Source: DATAQC01 sp038238185 (GTDB taxonomy: Bacteria > Actinomycetota > Acidimicrobiia > Acidimicrobiales > AC-14). Taken from it: a stretch of 64,000 nt of DNA. Made by a program: the position numbers and the translations under genes. Below the pieces are notes generated by a model, which ran no database searches, was not told the origin of the DNA, and saw nothing but the letters and a program-made list of their open reading frames with translations. The stretch is from NCBI GenBank assembly GCA_038238185.1, contig JBBRXY010000003.1:15276-79275 (forward strand), given 5' to 3'. Shown piece by piece: positions 1 through 7,240 of the stretch (positions are counted from its first letter, which is position 1; every line of letters begins with the position of its first letter).

Positions 1-625
1 TGGCTTCGAGCACCGATGGGTTCATGCCGGCGAGTTCCAGGGAGACAACCCACATGTCGTGGCCAATGGCGACGGCGTGCTCGCGAACGGTGTCGGCGGT
101 GATCTGCCTGAGACCCCCTGGCCCGCCGAAGAACCGCTCGAAGTCCTGCTGCCACTTCGACACGAGATGAGCGGGGCAGACGATCAGGGCACGCTTCACG
201 AAACCGCCAGCCTGCATCTCCCGCAGCCAGAGGCCCGCCATGATCGTCTTGCCGGTTCCCGGCTCGTCAGCTAGCAAGAACCTCAGCACGGGCTGCGGCA
301 GCATCGCCCCGTAAACCGCTCGGTTCTGATGCACGTACGGCACCAGCGGGGAGGACGCCAGTGCTGAGACTCTCCCATCGGTTGCGGCACGGGTCATCCA
401 CTGCGACCACAGTGCGGCAAGGACGGAAGCGGGGTCGGCGTTCCCGTCCTCTGTGAGCATCTCGATCTTCTCGACGGCAGCCTGATCGAGCGTCACCGGG
501 CGGACTGCACCGGCATCGACGACATAGAGGCGAAGCCCGCCGTCCGCCTGCGGCATGACTCCGTCAACGACTACGTAACGGCTCTCGCCTGGAAGTCGGA
601 CCTGCTGGCCGGGCTCGATGTTCAT
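1..625 (-). CDS. SNF2/DEAD-type helicase, N-terminal part (runs off the window)
   Basis: Partial gene: 208 N-terminal residues are visible and the rest lies left of base 1. A Walker A motif ADEPGTGKT sits at residues 119-127, preceded by a Q-motif-like PYVHQNRAVYG stretch and followed by a motif-Ia-like LIVCPAHLVSKWQ. This is the arrangement of SNF2-family helicases of the RapA/HepA/DrmD kind, which have a short beta-rich N-terminal domain before the ATPase. Such helicases are frequent in phage-defence islands, but nothing in the window proves that role. The ATG at 625 is chosen because the frame contains no earlier start that stays open; no strong ribosome-binding site is seen. Family assignment is firm, the subfamily is not. 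Confidence 0.8.
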   Translation of the reverse strand, partial: MNIEPGQQVRLPGESRYVVVDGVMPQADGGLRLYVVDAGAVRPVTLDQAAVEKIEMLTEDGNADPASVLAALWSQWMTRAATDGRVSALASSPLVPYVHQNRAVYGAMLPQPVLRFLLADEPGTGKTIMAGLWLREMQAGGFVKRALIVCPAHLVSKWQQDFERFFGGPGGLRQITADTVREHAVAIGHDMWVVSLELAGMNPSVLEA

Positions 626-1295
626 GCCCCGGTCCGAGCTGCCACGCCACGGCGGCCTTCCTCGCCGCGGTGCGAGGAGGGCACGAGGTCTCGATCGGTC
701 CTTGGGCTTGCCTTGATCACCATGTCCGCCTCCCACCATGCCGCATCCGAACAGGCCCGGTCGGGGCAATCGTAGGGCGGCCTCGCGCCCAGGACTCGAT
801 AGCGACTACACCTTCAACAAGTCGGTCGGCAGGAAGCTGAGCGAAAGCCCCTTCCCCGCTCTCCTGAGCCAGCGGCTCCGGCCGTAGTCAGGCGACCTGC
901 ACCTCCACGCTGAATGGAAGTGCCCAGACAGGTCCCTTGTCCTCCGAGCCTGGTGAAACTCGGTGTGTTAAGCGGCACCTCGGATATGAGCGGGGTCATG
1001 TTGCCCCGGCCAGGTTTCCGCTAGCGAGAGTTGCCGATGAACCGCGCGTCGGTCACAGCGAGTAGCGGCGCACTATGGGCCCGCGTTCTGCTCGGATGTG
1101 CGGGTCCTGGGTGAGTGCCGAACATCAGGCAGATATGTATTCGCCCCGTCGCCTCGATTCAACTGCGAGTGCTTGCGATCGCGAGCGTCACCTACCTGCA
1201 CTTACACATGAGGGCTACCGAGACCACGACCATTTGGCTCACGGTCGCGTCTGTCGCTTCAGCCGGGAGGGACGGTGACTGGTCCCCGGCGCTTG
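626..1295. other. Gene-poor stretch, no supportable gene
   Basis: 670 bases with no frame that looks like a real protein on either strand. The short open frames have low-complexity Arg/Ser/Gly translations, no recognisable motif and no ribosome-binding site. Lying between a helicase fragment and a lone methyltransferase in an apparent island, this is most likely degraded DNA. Confidence 0.5.
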
Positions 1296-2084
1296 TCAGG
1301 GTCGCGTTGCGGTACCGATGAGCGCGGGTGAAGGCACCGCCACCGGCCTGCTGCGGGATCGGATCGCAGTGAGGATCTCGGAGCGTCGACCGGCGTCGAG
1401 TAGTGGCCAGAGCGGGCTGAAGGTGAAGAGCCGGTCCGGGTCGTCGAGCGACGCCTCGTCCACGATCGCGTCGTTGGTCTCAAGGATGATCCGGATGTCG
1501 ACGAAGCCCGCCGCAGTGAGCGCGGCTTCGAACCGGCCCGGGTCTCGCATCTCGTCCTGACCGCCTGAGGGGGATGGCTGGTCGAGGTCGGGGAACATCT
1601 CGGCGCAGAGCTGGGAGAGCAGGAGCGTCGCCGATGCTCCGCCAGCGGCCTGCCAGGCGCCGACCGAAGCCGTCCCGCCGGGCTTGATGACCCTGGACAT
1701 CTCGGCCAGGCCGGCCCGCCAATCGTCGAACAGCGAGATGCCGAAGTTCGAGAACGCTCCGTCGAAGGACGCATCGGGCAAATCGAGCGCCTGACCATCG
1801 AGCTGCCGGGTCTCGACCGTCGGGATCCGGTAGGACTCGACGTGGGCGACCATGCCCGCAGAGAAGTCGGTGGCGAGAACGTGCAGGCCGGCCTTGGCCG
1901 CGGCGATGGCGACCGCGCCCGTCCCCGTGGCAATGTCGAGCACCCGGGCCCCGTTGGGAAGCGCCGCCTCAGCTACGGCTTTCTCAGCGAAGCGCCGCAG
2001 GAACTCCGGGGGCGCCGATTCAGAGCGCGAGTACGAGTCCCAGAAGCCTGGATCGTCGATCAAGCGGTCGTCTGCATGCGCCAT
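1296..2084 (-). CDS. Class I SAM-dependent methyltransferase
   Basis: 262 residues. Motif I (VLDIATGTG, residues 48-56) is followed by an acidic strand end (LATDFSAGMV), a motif-IV-like FDGAFSNFGISLF and the post-loop VIKPGG. This is the UbiE/type-11 fold that transfers a methyl group from S-adenosylmethionine to a small molecule; the substrate cannot be told. The ATG at 2084 is preferred over an upstream in-frame start at 2174 because the protein then begins just before the conserved FWDSYSRSE segment. It stands alone in the putative island, with no partner gene. Fold firm, substrate unknown. Confidence 0.8.
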   Translation of the reverse strand: MAHADDRLIDDPGFWDSYSRSESAPPEFLRRFAEKAVAEAALPNGARVLDIATGTGAVAIAAAKAGLHVLATDFSAGMVAHVESYRIPTVETRQLDGQALDLPDASFDGAFSNFGISLFDDWRAGLAEMSRVIKPGGTASVGAWQAAGGASATLLLSQLCAEMFPDLDQPSPSGGQDEMRDPGRFEAALTAAGFVDIRIILETNDAIVDEASLDDPDRLFTFSPLWPLLDAGRRSEILTAIRSRSRPVAVPSPALIGTATRP

Positions 2085-2510
2085 GACCCAAGTCTCGCAT
2101 TGATGGTCGAGAACCACTGGGCCTCGGCTTCCCAGTCGGTACGCGTTCCACGCGGTGGGTCTCGCTTTTGTCACGTCAAATCTGTCTCACAACGCCGGGT
2201 CAGAGACGCGGTAGTTCTCGGCACCGGGGTCCGGTGCTTGCGAGCGCGAACCCGTGCAGATTGCCCGGTCGGGGCGCATTACGCCATCAGGTGGGGTCGC
2301 ACAGAACGTCACCGAGCCGCCGCACGCAACTCACGTCTATACCCCGCGACCCCGCTTAGATCCGAAGAGCCTGTTAAGCGACCCGCTGCCGCATGACGCC
2401 CCAGTATCGCGGACCATTGCTCTGGTCTGGTCAGGTTGCGCTGGACGTACACCGTGGCGGCGTGAGGAATGCGCCGGGTGCTCGTATCCGCCCCGGCCGG
2501 CGACCTCGTG
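2085..2510. other. Intergenic stretch, no supportable gene
   Basis: About 425 bases with only overlapping out-of-frame open frames that show Arg/Pro-rich random-looking translations. No RNA gene, repeat or convincing promoter is seen. The acyl-CoA ligase remnant lies immediately to the right. Confidence 0.45.
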
Positions 2511-2642
2511 GACGAGGAACTGGTGGCGAGGAGTTCGTGGCCCAAGCACGGTCGGGAAGACGCGCCCACAAGAGTGCTGCGGGTTGTGCGCTTCGTGGAT
2601 TCGCTGCCCCGGACCGCCACGGGGAAGCTGCGGCGGTTCCTG
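2511..2642 (+). pseudogene. Remnant of the C-terminus of an AMP-dependent acyl-CoA ligase
   Basis: The translation around residues VVRFVDSLPRTATGKLRRF matches the invariant C-terminal signature of acyl-CoA synthetases, including the PRTATGK lysine motif that performs the adenylation half-reaction. A short stretch upstream (DEELVAR...) also resembles the family's C-terminal lid. The roughly 450 residues of the catalytic domain that should precede it are missing, and upstream sequence gives no ligase motif in any frame. It is therefore a decayed fragment left by deletion in the island. Confidence 0.6.
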
Positions 2643-2843
2643 CCCCGGACCGGCAACTTGACGCCTGAGGCGCCTCCGACCGCTGGGACCGGGTTCGCTA
2701 TCGCCAAACCCGGGGCACCTCACCTTGAGCCGTGCCACTTCCGTGCCAGTAGCAATGGCACGGACGGGTCAACAGGGGTCACTACCGGACCGCACTGACC
2801 AGGGCATTCGGTCGTTGGGACACCCTCACCAGGTGGTCCGCAT

Positions 2844-2891
2844 AACGTTCGCAACGTAGAAGTCGTGGGTTCAAGTCCCATCACCTCCACC
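2844..2891 (+). other. 3' half of a tRNA-Ala(CGC): probable attachment-site remnant
   Basis: Reading rightwards there is an anticodon loop TTCGCAA (anticodon CGC, with U33 and A37), a five-base 3' anticodon strand, a five-base variable loop, a T arm (GTGGG, TTCAAGT, CCCAT), the 3' acceptor strand CACCTCC, discriminator A and CC. U at position 70 fits the G3.U70 identity of alanine tRNA. No 5' acceptor strand (GGAGGTG) or D arm exists upstream, so this is not a working tRNA. Duplicated tRNA 3' ends are the usual scar of integrase-mediated insertion, and this orientation places the element to the left. Confidence 0.65.
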
Positions 2892-2963
2892 GCCCTGCCC
2901 TACGTTTTCGACAGCTTCGTGTACCGGAACTGAACCCATCTTCGCCTCGACCGCTCGACACGC

Positions 2964-2999
2964 TTACTACCATGGTAGGGATACGGTAGTATTGGTTCA
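2964..2999 (+). promoter_or_regulatory. Leaderless promoter with operator palindrome for the vapBC pair
   Basis: A -10 hexamer TAGTAT (2987-2992) ends six bases before the ATG at 2999, so the predicted transcript starts at the start codon. A weak -35 (TTACTA, 2964-2969) is 17 bases upstream. The spacer contains a perfect 12-base palindrome CTACCATGGTAG (2967-2978), a natural autoregulatory operator for a ribbon-helix-helix antitoxin. Confidence 0.55.
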
Positions 3000-3253
3000 T
3001 GTCAGCGGACAAGCTGTCGGTCTCGTTCGACCCCAGCCTGGCCGCGACGATTCGAGCGGCAGCGGCCGAGGAAGGCGTGAGCATCTCGATGTGGCTGGCC
3101 GGCGCGGCCGAGGCGAAGGCGCGCCGCCGCCACCTTCGTGAGGCGTTGGACAGCTTTGCCGCCGAGCACGGCGAACTCACCGACGCGGACGTCGATCGGC
3201 TGATCGTCGACGCCCGGGCCGGGTCACCCGTCGCCGGGCAAGGCGCAACGTGA
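2999..3253 (+). CDS. VapB-type antitoxin (ribbon-helix-helix)
   Basis: 84 residues. The N-terminus LSVSFDPSLAATIRAAAAEEGVS has the strand-helix pattern of a ribbon-helix-helix DNA-binding domain, and the charged C-terminal half would wrap the toxin. It is expected to neutralise the PIN toxin encoded next and, with it, to repress the pair through the palindrome upstream. The toxin start overlaps this stop codon (GTGA), giving translational coupling. No ribosome-binding site is present, in keeping with a leaderless transcript. The VapB assignment rests on fold and on the partner gene. Confidence 0.8.
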   Translation: MSADKLSVSFDPSLAATIRAAAAEEGVSISMWLAGAAEAKARRRHLREALDSFAAEHGELTDADVDRLIVDARAGSPVAGQGAT

Positions 3254-3630
3254 GCCTCGTCCTCGACGCTGGGGCACTCATCGCGTACGAGCGCGGCAGC
3301 CGGACCGTACAGGCATTCCTCAAACGTGCCTACCACCACAGCGAGGACGTGCGGACAACCACGGGGGTAGTCGCTCAGACGTGGCACGGAGATCCGAAGC
3401 AGGCCCGGCTGGCCATGCTTCTCCGAGGTGTGCACGAGCGCGACCTCACGAGCGACCAGGCTCGACTGGTCGGCCGGTTGCTCCGTCAAACCGGGACCAC
3501 CGACGTGGTCGACGGCACGCTGGTCGACATTGCCAACGATGGAGACGAAGTCTTGACGAGCGACCCAGGCGACATCCGGGCCCTTGCGATGACTGCGGGC
3601 AAGAAGCTCCTCATCACCCGAGTGTCCTGA
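3250..3630 (+). CDS. VapC-type PIN-domain ribonuclease toxin
   Basis: 126 residues, the usual VapC length. The N-terminal VLDAGALIAYERG supplies the first metal-binding aspartate (D6). Further acidic residues are D85/D88 in TTDVVDGT and D105/D108 in TSDPGDIRAL, the latter typical of VapC. The usual mid-protein glutamate is replaced by a VVAQTW motif, a variant also known in this actinobacterial subgroup. PIN toxins cleave specific RNAs when freed from the antitoxin. The GTG start overlaps the antitoxin stop. The pair appears intact. Its target RNA cannot be inferred. Confidence 0.85.
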   Translation: MSLVLDAGALIAYERGSRTVQAFLKRAYHHSEDVRTTTGVVAQTWHGDPKQARLAMLLRGVHERDLTSDQARLVGRLLRQTGTTDVVDGTLVDIANDGDEVLTSDPGDIRALAMTAGKKLLITRVS

Positions 3631-3998
3631 CCTGGGTCTCGACCGGCCACATGCCGAAGCCACCTGCGTGCGCCAGGCTCGATCAATCGCCGCCGAGGAA
3701 CAGTGAACTTGGTGATCTGGGTCGGAAAGAACTTGCACCACCTCCACAAGTACATTGCCGGTCGGGATGCACTGCCACCGGGCCGCCGAGCGGCGATCCG
3801 CCCAACCCCAGCCCCCCAACAGCTGAAGGTCGACGGCCTGGCCATGATCGACTCGGGCCTACCCCGAAGCTCGTCGAGAAACCCGTCCCTTCGGTTGCAG
3901 ATCGGCCGCTTGATGCCGGGTCCTCGCAGGCATCCCGCGGCAGCGGAGCGGGCACGCACCGTATGCTGGCGACCACGAGAGGTGAAAGGTCGTTCCCG
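3631..3998. other. Intergenic region before the M23 peptidase
   Basis: About 370 bases with no convincing gene. Upstream in-frame extensions of the peptidase gene through this stretch translate to Arg/Pro-rich sequence lacking any signal-peptide character, so they are not accepted as coding. A GAGGTGA ribosome-binding site lies at its right end. Confidence 0.45.
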
Positions 3999-5171
3999 GT
4001 GTCGTCTCGTGGCTCGTCTCGCTCAGAGGGGCGGAGCCTGGCTCGGCGCGCCCTGGTGGTGGTGGCCACCGCGGCACTGCTCGCCGGCATGGCATCGCCG
4101 GCCATGGCGCAGTCGGATCAGACCACCCCGCCCACCACGACGAACAGCCTCGAGGACCTGGTCAACAAGCTGCTCGGGGGTGGGACCGTACCCCCCAACA
4201 CCCCGCCCCAGGCCAGCCCCGGTGCCTCGGCGGGCAACCCCTCCGCCGATCCGGGCCATGCTCCCTCGCCCGGGGCCGACACGCCGCCGGTGGCCGGCGC
4301 AGCCCAGGCGGTCCCCCCCGAGGCGCAGGCGGCGATCGACTCCCTCAATCGGACCCCCGGACGCAATACGGGCGAGCTGTTGGTCGCCCTCCGCCAGCTC
4401 GTCGACCTCGGCCTCAGTCCCGAGGAGGCGGCGGTGATCGGCATGGGCCACTTCCCCGTCGGTGGCCAAGCCGACTACTCCGACGATTTCCTCTTTCCCC
4501 GCTTCAACCCGGAGTTCCACCCCCACCAGGGAAACGACATCTTCGCTACAGAGGGGACGCCGGTACGGGCCGTGGAGGACGGCAGCGTGAGCTATAGCGA
4601 CGGCGGGATCAGTGGGAAGGCGTTCCACCTCAGCACCGGGAACGGCACCTACTACTTCGGATGCCACCTGGTGGCCTTCGCCAACCTGCCCAGCGGCTCC
4701 AGCGTCACCCAGGGCCAGATCATCGGCTTCGTGGGCAGCACCGGTGACGCCGCCGGCGGTAGCCCCCATCTGCATTTCGAGGTCCATCCCGGGGGCGGCG
4801 GGGCCGTCGACCCCAAGTCGTTCCTCGACGGTTGGCTCGACGAGGCTCTCGCCAACGTGTCCCAGCTCGTGGCCACCTACCGCCAGGTCGGCCTACCGAA
4901 GGCCATCAGCTACGCGGGTGTCCTCCGCCGGTTCGACGAGCCCCTGGCCGGCGGAACCGGCATCTCCACACTTCTCACGGCATCGTCGGCGAACCCCGGG
5001 ATTCGGCGACTGAGCGAACTACGAGCGTCGCGGAACCTCACCGCCGACAGCGCCAAGGCCGACGCGGCCGCCGTCGACGCCTGGAAGGCCGCGGACCGCA
5101 CGTCTCGGTCGCTCCTCTCCCCCGTCACCCCGGCCCCACTCCAGACCTTGCTGGCCCACGACTCGAACTGA
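3999..5171 (+). CDS. Secreted M23-family metallopeptidase (LytM domain)
   Basis: 390 residues. A signal peptide (Arg-rich start, hydrophobic stretch about residues 17-33, cleavage after AMA) leads into a Pro/Thr-rich linker. The LytM zinc-peptidase core has HxxxD (H176, D180) and the HLHFE motif (H257, H259). These ligate zinc in enzymes that cut peptidoglycan cross-bridges. The GTG at 3999 is preferred because AGAGGTGA lies about 12 bases upstream and gives an ordinary signal peptide; an ATG at 3963 is also in frame. About 120 C-terminal residues beyond the core are helical and of unknown role. A paralogue lies at 58273-59379. Confidence 0.88.
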   Translation: MSSRGSSRSEGRSLARRALVVVATAALLAGMASPAMAQSDQTTPPTTTNSLEDLVNKLLGGGTVPPNTPPQASPGASAGNPSADPGHAPSPGADTPPVAGAAQAVPPEAQAAIDSLNRTPGRNTGELLVALRQLVDLGLSPEEAAVIGMGHFPVGGQADYSDDFLFPRFNPEFHPHQGNDIFATEGTPVRAVEDGSVSYSDGGISGKAFHLSTGNGTYYFGCHLVAFANLPSGSSVTQGQIIGFVGSTGDAAGGSPHLHFEVHPGGGGAVDPKSFLDGWLDEALANVSQLVATYRQVGLPKAISYAGVLRRFDEPLAGGTGISTLLTASSANPGIRRLSELRASRNLTADSAKADAAAVDAWKAADRTSRSLLSPVTPAPLQTLLAHDSN

Positions 5172-5501
5172 GCCCGGCGCTCAGGCCGGCGCGTTTGCGG
5201 GGGTGACCCATCCGTCCGTCCCGCGCATGTCCAGGCCCAGCTTGGCCGGGCCTGTGGCCTTCGAGACTGAACCGACGCCGTCGGCTCCGTCGGCCAATCG
5301 GCGAAGGCGAAGTGCCTCAGCCGCCGCCCAGATGATCAGTTGGCCCTGACGACCGGAACACCGCACCGTGATTTCCCTCCGAAACGCCTTCTGCACCGAC
5401 CCGCACATCCGCAGAACCTGGCACAGGACAACCCCTGCGGGTGGGCTCCTTGCAGAACCATTTGCAGTATCGCGCCGCTCGGACACCACCGCCACAGGTG
5501 A
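5172..5501. other. Intergenic stretch, no confident gene
   Basis: 330 bases between two convergent genes. A minus-strand open frame covers most of it (5181-5495), but its translation matches no family I know and it has no clear ribosome-binding site. No hairpin terminator with a T run was found. Confidence 0.4.
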
Positions 5502-5744
5502 TCAGATCAGGTCTTCGCGGTAGGGCACGGGATGGTTGCCGCCCACCTCGACGTATCGTTCGTTGATCGCCTGAGCCAGCACGTCGTAGTCCATCGACTG
5601 CGTCGCCGAGCCGGCCAGATAGGAGCGCACGATATCCGGGGATGACGCCCCGCCCAAGGCGAAGTAGTCCATCCAGAGCTCGTCGAACGACATCCCCGCC
5701 CGGACCCGAGCGGCTTCGAGGACCTCGTGAGCAGACGTACTCAT
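5502..5744 (-). CDS. Small conserved protein coupled to the ANTAR regulator
   Basis: 80 residues, acidic and helical, without membrane segments. The pattern FDELWMDYFALGG followed by a C-terminal HPVPYREDL is typical of small actinobacterial proteins that occur beside GAF-ANTAR regulators. No function is established. Its ATG overlaps the TGA of the regulator gene upstream (ATGA), so the two are translated together. Likely a partner or accessory of that regulator, but this is inference from context only. Confidence 0.65.
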   Translation of the reverse strand: MSTSAHEVLEAARVRAGMSFDELWMDYFALGGASSPDIVRSYLAGSATQSMDYDVLAQAINERYVEVGGNHPVPYREDLI

Positions 5745-6478
5745 CAGTCCGCCCGACCGTCTTGCTCCCGAGCCTCCACACGCAAGACGAGATCCTCTGC
5801 CACCTCCCGTAGCTTGCGGTTCTCTCGCTGCGACGCCCGACGCAGGACGTCGAACGCCTCGTCGCGCGTGCAGGCCTGGCGCTCCATGATGATGCCCTTG
5901 GCTTCGCCGATGATCTCGCGGCTGGCCACGGCTAGTTGCAACTGCTCGTTGAGCCGGTTTGCGCTCACCAGGGCCAGCGCGGTGCGGACGAGTATCGTCG
6001 CCTGCTCACCGATGAGCGAGGCGGTGCGCACATCCGATTCGGCGAAAGCACCTTCTCGTTGGCTGTAGATGTTCAAGGCACCGATGGCCTCTCCCGGGTC
6101 CCGCATGAGCGGTGTGGACAGAACGGTTGTCATGCCGGCCTCGGTGGCGACCTCATCGAATACCGATAGGTGGTCCCCGCCAGCGCCGACCGTCAGCTGC
6201 ACCTGGCGCGCCGACCTGAGGGCGCGCAGGCACGGGCCGTCGTCGCTCTCGTACTGAGCCTCGTCGATGGCCAGCGCGTCGTCCGAGGTGAAATTGGAAG
6301 TCCGGTAGCCGCCGGTGTCGGCCAGCGTGATGCTGACCGAGTGGGCGGCGCCTACGGTGTGGCGAGCGAGGAGCACGACTCTTTGAAGCAAATCGTCGAG
6401 CGGAACGTCGCCCAGCTCGCGGTCGCCGCCGGCACCGATGGTGCGTTCGGCCATGAGGTCATCATTCGCTTCGTCCAC
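5744..6478 (-). CDS. GAF-ANTAR transcription antitermination regulator
   Basis: 244 residues. A GAF sensor domain (about residues 25-165) precedes an ANTAR RNA-binding domain (about 175-240) recognisable from EQLQLAVASREIIGEAKGI and the spaced aromatic-poor helices with RDEAFDVLRRASQRENRKL. ANTAR proteins bind dual hairpins in leader RNA and block termination; the GAF domain senses a small ligand or redox cue. No histidine-kinase or response-regulator receiver is fused. The stop overlaps the start of the small gene that follows. The RNA targets are not visible in this window. Confidence 0.88.
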   Translation of the reverse strand: MDEANDDLMAERTIGAGGDRELGDVPLDDLLQRVVLLARHTVGAAHSVSITLADTGGYRTSNFTSDDALAIDEAQYESDDGPCLRALRSARQVQLTVGAGGDHLSVFDEVATEAGMTTVLSTPLMRDPGEAIGALNIYSQREGAFAESDVRTASLIGEQATILVRTALALVSANRLNEQLQLAVASREIIGEAKGIIMERQACTRDEAFDVLRRASQRENRKLREVAEDLVLRVEAREQDGRAD

Positions 6479-6651
6479 AGGTCACCTGTCGCCGGTACAT
6501 CGGGAGTGGCGTCCGACGGCGGGCCGACAGGTTCAATCGACCTTCGCTGAACGTCGCGGCCGCGTCCTGACCGGTGGCTGAGCGAGCCCATCTTACCCGA
6601 CATAATTCGATCTGGGACCGAGTCGATCCGCGGCATCGGCCAGACTGCGAC

Positions 6652-6981
6652 ATGCCCTTCGGTCAACAGCCAGGCCCACCGGCGTCGGCGAGACAGGTCA
6701 AGGACCTGCTGAGACTGATCCAGGACGCCGGGCACATCGACTTCCGTGACGCGCGCGGCCCGATGGGTTTGACCCAACGTCAGGCCGCCGGCAAGTTCAC
6801 CCGCGACGAGGCGGAAGCGTTCATCGACCGGTTACACCAGGCCGACGTCGACACGGACGCCCCCGAGGTCGACCGGCCCGTCACCCGGTTGTCCGCCGCC
6901 GAGCAGGCCATCCGGCGCGTGCCCGCCGACCAGCTCGCCGCCGAGCTGCAACGGCGCGGCTGGGTCGTGATCGAGCCATAG
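6652..6981 (+). CDS. Conserved hypothetical protein, 109 residues
   Basis: A soluble, mostly helical protein: a first block (ARQVKDLLRLIQDAGHIDFRDAR...LTQRQAAGKFTRDEAEAFIDRL) followed by an acidic linker and a C-terminal helix (PADQLAAELQRRGWVV). The C-terminal block resembles end-helices of small actinobacterial regulators, but I cannot name a family. The ATG at 6652 is chosen over 6574 because the residues before it are not protein-like. It is divergent from the ANTAR gene and may share its regulatory region. Confidence 0.55.
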   Translation: MPFGQQPGPPASARQVKDLLRLIQDAGHIDFRDARGPMGLTQRQAAGKFTRDEAEAFIDRLHQADVDTDAPEVDRPVTRLSAAEQAIRRVPADQLAAELQRRGWVVIEP

Positions 6982-7240
6982 TCTCCCGGGGCTCACTGGT
7001 GTTTCCGACCCCGCAGCACCCGCGCCGGTAGCAGCCGGATCGCCTTCACCGAAGCCGACGGGCGCGGCGTGGAGCCAGGGGACCGGTTGACGCCGTTGAG
7101 GAGAAGGAACACTCCGGTCGAGAGATGCCAGCCGGGCGTTCCCCTAAACCAACGTCGTTGGCGACCCGATAATGGGTTGACGGTGTCATCGAGCATGCCG
7201 GTCAGGCTCGAGTTGCCGGTCAACCAGGAGGCAGCCAGGG

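Noticed and set aside
2820..2891. Full functional tRNA at the att-like site
   Set aside because: No 5' acceptor strand or D arm pairs with the visible 3' half.
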